Shown here: in pieces, positions 6,436-9,355 of the stretch
Layout of the letters: each line of letters opens with the position of its first letter
Numbering within the stretch: position 1 is the stretch's first letter
Assembly: GCA_010027915.1 (NCBI GenBank)
Contig: RGUG01000036.1
Location: 1-9,355 of the forward strand
Length of the DNA stretch: 9,355 nucleotides
Origin: a bacterium
Lineage (GTDB): Bacteria > Margulisbacteria > Marinamargulisbacteria > SXXA01
Direction of reading: 5' to 3'
The notes under the pieces: model-generated
Database searches by the model: none
Told to the model about the DNA's origin: nothing
What the model saw: only the letters and a program-made list of their open reading frames with translations
Position numbers and translations under genes: made by a program

Positions 6436-6918
6436 TTACAGGGTGACCTTCACTCCCAATACGGGTTCCACTGCTTGCAAAATATCAAACCGTGTGTCGC
6501 CAACGAAGCCCAAGCGTGCCAAGGTGACACTGGCACCCAATTCCAAGCCTTTGGCAAGGGTCACGGTGTAGTTTCGTATCACACTCAGTGACGCCAATTC
6601 AATGTTGCCTCCCCCCACCCGTTGGGCATCGACCACCAAATCGAAATCCGTCAATAACGGCACCTCTGTTTTCATGGTAACCCCCAATCGCAGTGCAAGG
6701 GGTGAGAGCACATTGTTTTTATCCATGCCCGTGGTGACCCCCACAATCAACTGATTGGACCCCCACCCCAGGTCATGATAGCTTCTAAAATTGGTGACTG
6801 ATGTGGTGCCAGACGGCCACAACCCCACCAATGTACGGGTTTCATACCCCATGATCGGACTGGCCACCCCCATGATTCCCATCACCAACACGCCCCAGGC
6901 TTTTAACTGACGATACAT
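6436..6918 (-). CDS. small exported protein, possibly outer-membrane beta-rich
   Basis: A 160-residue protein of no recognised family. The N-terminus looks like a signal peptide: R3 and K6, then a hydrophobic core (about 8-19), with possible cleavage after SPIMG (20-24). The mature part is rich in alternating polar/hydrophobic stretches with Gly and Thr (QLIVGVTTG, LALRLGVTM, FDLVVDA, LELGASVTLARLGFVG, VLGVKVTL). This suggests beta strands, perhaps a small or partial outer-membrane barrel. A terminal aromatic residue, usual in barrel proteins, is missing. The ATG at 6918 is preceded by AAGGAGG, 7-8 bases away. It is the first gene of a two-gene unit with the carbonic anhydrase-like gene. It could also be the remaining end of a longer barrel protein. 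Confidence 0.75.
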   Translation of the reverse strand: MYRQLKAWGVLVMGIMGVASPIMGYETRTLVGLWPSGTTSVTNFRSYHDLGWGSNQLIVGVTTGMDKNNVLSPLALRLGVTMKTEVPLLTDFDLVVDAQRVGGGNIELASLSVIRNYTVTLAKGLELGASVTLARLGFVGDTRFDILQAVEPVLGVKVTL

Positions 6919-6964
6919 AACCCATCCTCCTTATTGAAATTGAGATCAAAAAAAATGAGGGCCC

Positions 6965-6970
6965 ATTATA
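6965..6970 (-). promoter_or_regulatory. perfect -10 box before the exported protein / carbonic anhydrase operon
   Basis: The minus strand reads TATAAT here, an exact -10 consensus. It would give a start near 6958 and a leader of about 40 bases before the ATG at 6918. The -35 region (CTGGTA-like at 17 bases) is weak, which suggests an activator or a weakly expressed promoter. Confidence 0.45.
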
Positions 6971-7066
6971 TCGAAAAAATCCCCCATTACCAGTGGGTGA
7001 TTACCTGCTACCATTCAACCAAGACCCTTAAGCTTCCATCCACCCATTCAAGAAAGCCATTACACG

Positions 7067-9355
7067 ATGACATGCACCCCGACCCCAACCAACTTACCAA
7101 CACCCTCGCTCGGGAGGTCAGCATCCTCTTGCCTACTGCCAGGCTTCATCTCTTCTTTTTTAGCCTCTGGTTTAGCCTATCTACGTGCCATTGGCAGTTG
7201 TGTATTTCCCTGTCTATCACCCATGCCCGCCATGCCCGATGTTTTAGGGCCAGTACCGGTCACGCCACCGCCTACTTCAGCATGTGAAGAGGATTCACCT
7301 GCCACAGCCTGTGTCAAGCAGTGCGTTGATGTATTAGATGGGCTAGCTGCGGGGTCACCACCCAACGTTACCGGCACTCCTAGTGAGGCTAACGGACTTA
7401 ACCCTCCCGATGATCAAAAGGAAAATGAACGGAAGGAAGCTACATGGAACACGCCGAATGCTGCACGGGAAACTATTACCACCATTTTTAACACATTTTA
7501 TGAAACGCAGGATCCTTCCATTAACACGTTTCGGGAACTGATGACGGCATGCAAGAATCAACCCAATCATCATGCTCATACGCTCTTACCAGTGTTGCTT
7601 AGTAGTTGGTATGGTCTTTACCACTCTTTTCCTGATGGGGCCGCCAGCGAACTGCTGTCTCTTGTCATTACCCCCCCACCTCTTCCTACTGGGCATCCTG
7701 ATGGGCCAACTACCCTATCATATGTGGTCGTTGAGGCACTACGCACCATTGCGACGAGTCCAAACATAAACCCCCACACGGCCCAAAACGTCATTGACGC
7801 ACTGGCAACCATTGTGAATCGTCGGGATATACAACCCGAAACGGCCCAAACGGCCATTGACGCACTGGCAACCATTGTGAAGACCCATCCTGACCCCTTG
7901 TGGGATCGTGTGGTATTGCAGGGTTTCTATTCGCTGTTGAATCAGCCGAACACAGGCCCTATCAAATCCGCCGTGTGCGAAGCCATCCTGTCCATTGCCC
8001 AGTGGCGTTTGCTTTACCCAAACAATGACACTGGAAGCATTGATACCATCGAAATAAACGCCTTGGAGCAACTTGTTCGGTACGCCTTAGCGCCCGCTCA
8101 TCATGATGTGGAAACCCAGGCAGTTTTAGATCGTGCCGTTATCCTGTTTGGGTGCTTGATAGGAAATGCACCATTAAAGATTCCCGATTCTGACCCAGTA
8201 TTAGCCGCAGGGTCGGCCCATTATGAACTGAACTCAACCTGTAATAAAAACAATGAAGAAGCGTTAGTCAACCCACCACTTGCGACACACCATGGGGCCC
8301 TTTCCCTTCATTCGAAGAACCCTATCATACACTATTTTTTACCTCGATTTGAACAGAATTTTAGCGTGGCCTTTCATCAGTGGGAGTCTGCATTCGGGCG
8401 TGCAGCTATGGGTGTCTCTCGCCTTACAACTACCACCGCAAATGACCTCTTATGCGAGCGTGTCTTACGCCAGGGTGTATGGCTTTTATCACCCATTATC
8501 CAGTCATTACCTTCCATACCTGCCTCATCTTTACTACAGGCCGTACACCGCATATGGCAATTTGAGACACTCTATTCAAAGAGTATCAACCAGGATAAGG
8601 CACCGTCCACTGGTGGTGTGATGGGTACAGCGTTACCCCCTCAGCCAGTTATGGATGGTAGGAGATGGGTAGCAGCACATGCTCTAGATGATGGGCAAGA
8701 TGTGACACGCATGGCGTTGCCACACGATTCGTTGATTAAGATGATGCTGCGGTTTCTTGACGTGTTGAATACCGACACATCCTGCGATACCCACTCACCA
8801 CTTTCTCAGTTTTGTGATGAATTGGCCAATATGGTTGAAATGTGGTGTGTACCATCCAATCATGACTTGTTTGGTGCCCCTTTAACCGATAATGCGCGTG
8901 CTTTTCTTAACGCTCCGGTTGCTAACTGGTTTGAGTTCTTACATACACTGTTGTCATTGGTCCCCCCAACTGGTCCCATACCAAGCCGTCCTATTAAGTC
9001 AACTCAACCTACACCTCGATCTCTTATCGAGTATATGGTGAGTCAAATCAGGATGGCACCGTCTTGGCAAGCGGCATGTGAATGGGCTCGTAAGGCCCTC
9101 AGCACCGCCCACCGCTCCCTCCTAGAAGCGAAAGAACCCCCTTTATCAAATACCCTTTCTGGCCTCTCCCCCACTCTTCGAATGAATGGAGGTGGCACTG
9201 GCAACATGGAAGAGGCAGAACCAATAAATCATGACAGTAAGAATCCGCCAGGAAGTGCGATTGTCATCTCAACCGCTCCCCCCACTCTTCCAATGAATGG
9301 AGGTGGCAATGGGGGCTGCTTGGCAGAAGAAGAAGAACCAATAAATCATGACAGT
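7067..9355 (+). CDS. large helical repeat protein of unknown function (partial, 3' end outside window)
   Basis: An uninterrupted frame of 763 codons runs off the right edge. No known family is recognised. The N-terminus is Ser/Thr/Pro-rich, then residues about 22-48 are hydrophobic (LLPGFISSFLASGLAYLRA), a possible membrane anchor or signal. A Pro-rich and charged linker follows (about 50-125), then a long helix-rich region (about 126-500 and 530-690). Residues about 220-275 hold three degenerate 21-residue helical units, the last two almost identical (TAQxxIDALATIV), as in ARM/HEAT-like solenoids. The tail from 700 is low complexity with two copies of an acidic/glycine repeat ending EPINHDS. 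The ATG at 7067 is the first possible start after the in-frame stop at 7001, but its Shine-Dalgarno is weak (AAGAAAG, 10 bases). An overlapping ORF in another frame leaves the exact N-terminus uncertain. Size and repeats suggest a surface or secreted host-interaction protein; this is inference only. Confidence 0.82.
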   Translation, partial: MTCTPTPTNLPTPSLGRSASSCLLPGFISSFLASGLAYLRAIGSCVFPCLSPMPAMPDVLGPVPVTPPPTSACEEDSPATACVKQCVDVLDGLAAGSPPNVTGTPSEANGLNPPDDQKENERKEATWNTPNAARETITTIFNTFYETQDPSINTFRELMTACKNQPNHHAHTLLPVLLSSWYGLYHSFPDGAASELLSLVITPPPLPTGHPDGPTTLSYVVVEALRTIATSPNINPHTAQNVIDALATIVNRRDIQPETAQTAIDALATIVKTHPDPLWDRVVLQGFYSLLNQPNTGPIKSAVCEAILSIAQWRLLYPNNDTGSIDTIEINALEQLVRYALAPAHHDVETQAVLDRAVILFGCLIGNAPLKIPDSDPVLAAGSAHYELNSTCNKNNEEALVNPPLATHHGALSLHSKNPIIHYFLPRFEQNFSVAFHQWESAFGRAAMGVSRLTTTTANDLLCERVLRQGVWLLSPIIQSLPSIPASSLLQAVHRIWQFETLYSKSINQDKAPSTGGVMGTALPPQPVMDGRRWVAAHALDDGQDVTRMALPHDSLIKMMLRFLDVLNTDTSCDTHSPLSQFCDELANMVEMWCVPSNHDLFGAPLTDNARAFLNAPVANWFEFLHTLLSLVPPTGPIPSRPIKSTQPTPRSLIEYMVSQIRMAPSWQAACEWARKALSTAHRSLLEAKEPPLSNTLSGLSPTLRMNGGGTGNMEEAEPINHDSKNPPGSAIVISTAPPTLPMNGGGNGGCLAEEEEPINHDS
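7776..7882 (+). repeat. 63-bp near-identical tandem repeat inside the large ORF
   Basis: About 44 bases at 7776-7819 recur at 7839-7882 with only a few changes, a period of 63 bp or 21 codons. The shared core ATTGACGCACTGGCAACC starts at 7793 and again at 7856. It encodes IDALATIV in both copies, and a more diverged copy (VEALRTIA) precedes it. DNA-level identity means the last duplication is recent. Confidence 0.85.
9170..9355 (+). repeat. two copies of an acidic/glycine repeat at the open end of the large ORF
   Basis: A unit running from PTLxMNGGG to EPINHDS occurs at about 9170-9238 and again at 9281-9355. The copies are 111 bp apart at the start and 117 bp at the end, so one has a 6-bp (two-codon) insertion. 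The last 20 bases of each copy are identical. The window ends exactly at the end of the second copy, so more copies may follow. Confidence 0.85.

Noticed and set aside
6934..7287. 117-codon plus-strand ORF from a TTG start
   Set aside because: It overlaps the much longer frame from 7067 and has no Shine-Dalgarno sequence or family match. It is kept only as a question about the N-terminus.

Overview
The window looks like part of the chromosome of a Gram-negative-type bacterium. It carries core housekeeping genes (ATP synthase subunit a, DNA primase), a signal-peptide protein with an outer-membrane-like composition, and several unrecognised proteins that look like accessory or host-interaction genes. 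The lineage cannot be named from the sequence alone. Base composition is moderate, with many short runs of C or G. A U-box-like domain in one protein hints at a host-associated lifestyle, but that is inference.

Left part (1-2404, minus strand): the 5' part of atpB (F1Fo ATP synthase subunit a) runs off the left edge. It lies about 200 bases downstream of a complete dnaG primase gene, and a good sigma70-type promoter sits in the gap. A 338-base divergent region (2405-2742) follows. It holds a 30-bp near-perfect palindrome, a convincing plus-strand Rho-independent terminator with no gene in front of it, and a promoter placed so that the next mRNA may be leaderless. The next gene (2743-3726, plus) is a stand-alone OppD/DppD-type ATPase of a peptide ABC transporter with an altered signature motif.

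Middle (3727-4866): this stretch is mostly gene-free or decayed. It has a pair of adjacent hairpins after the transporter gene, what reads as a frameshifted FG-GAP repeat, and a frameshifted IS3-like transposase remnant, both on the minus strand. A 33-codon plus-strand ORF with an excellent ribosome binding site closes it.

Right part: on the minus strand, 4867-5643 encodes a three-segment membrane protein whose C-terminal domain resembles a eukaryotic U-box (E3 ubiquitin ligase fold). Its linker is a young tandem repeat. Next comes a two-gene minus-strand operon, a small exported beta-rich protein followed by a gamma-class carbonic anhydrase-like protein, with a perfect -10 box in front. Divergent from it, a plus-strand ORF of at least 763 codons starts near 7067 and leaves the window still open. 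It is a helical, partly repetitive protein of no recognised family, with a hydrophobic N-terminus and an acidic/glycine repeat tail. The membrane U-box-like protein and the large repeat protein are the most interesting items. Together with the decayed elements they mark 3.7-9.3 kb as a plastic accessory region beside conserved genes.
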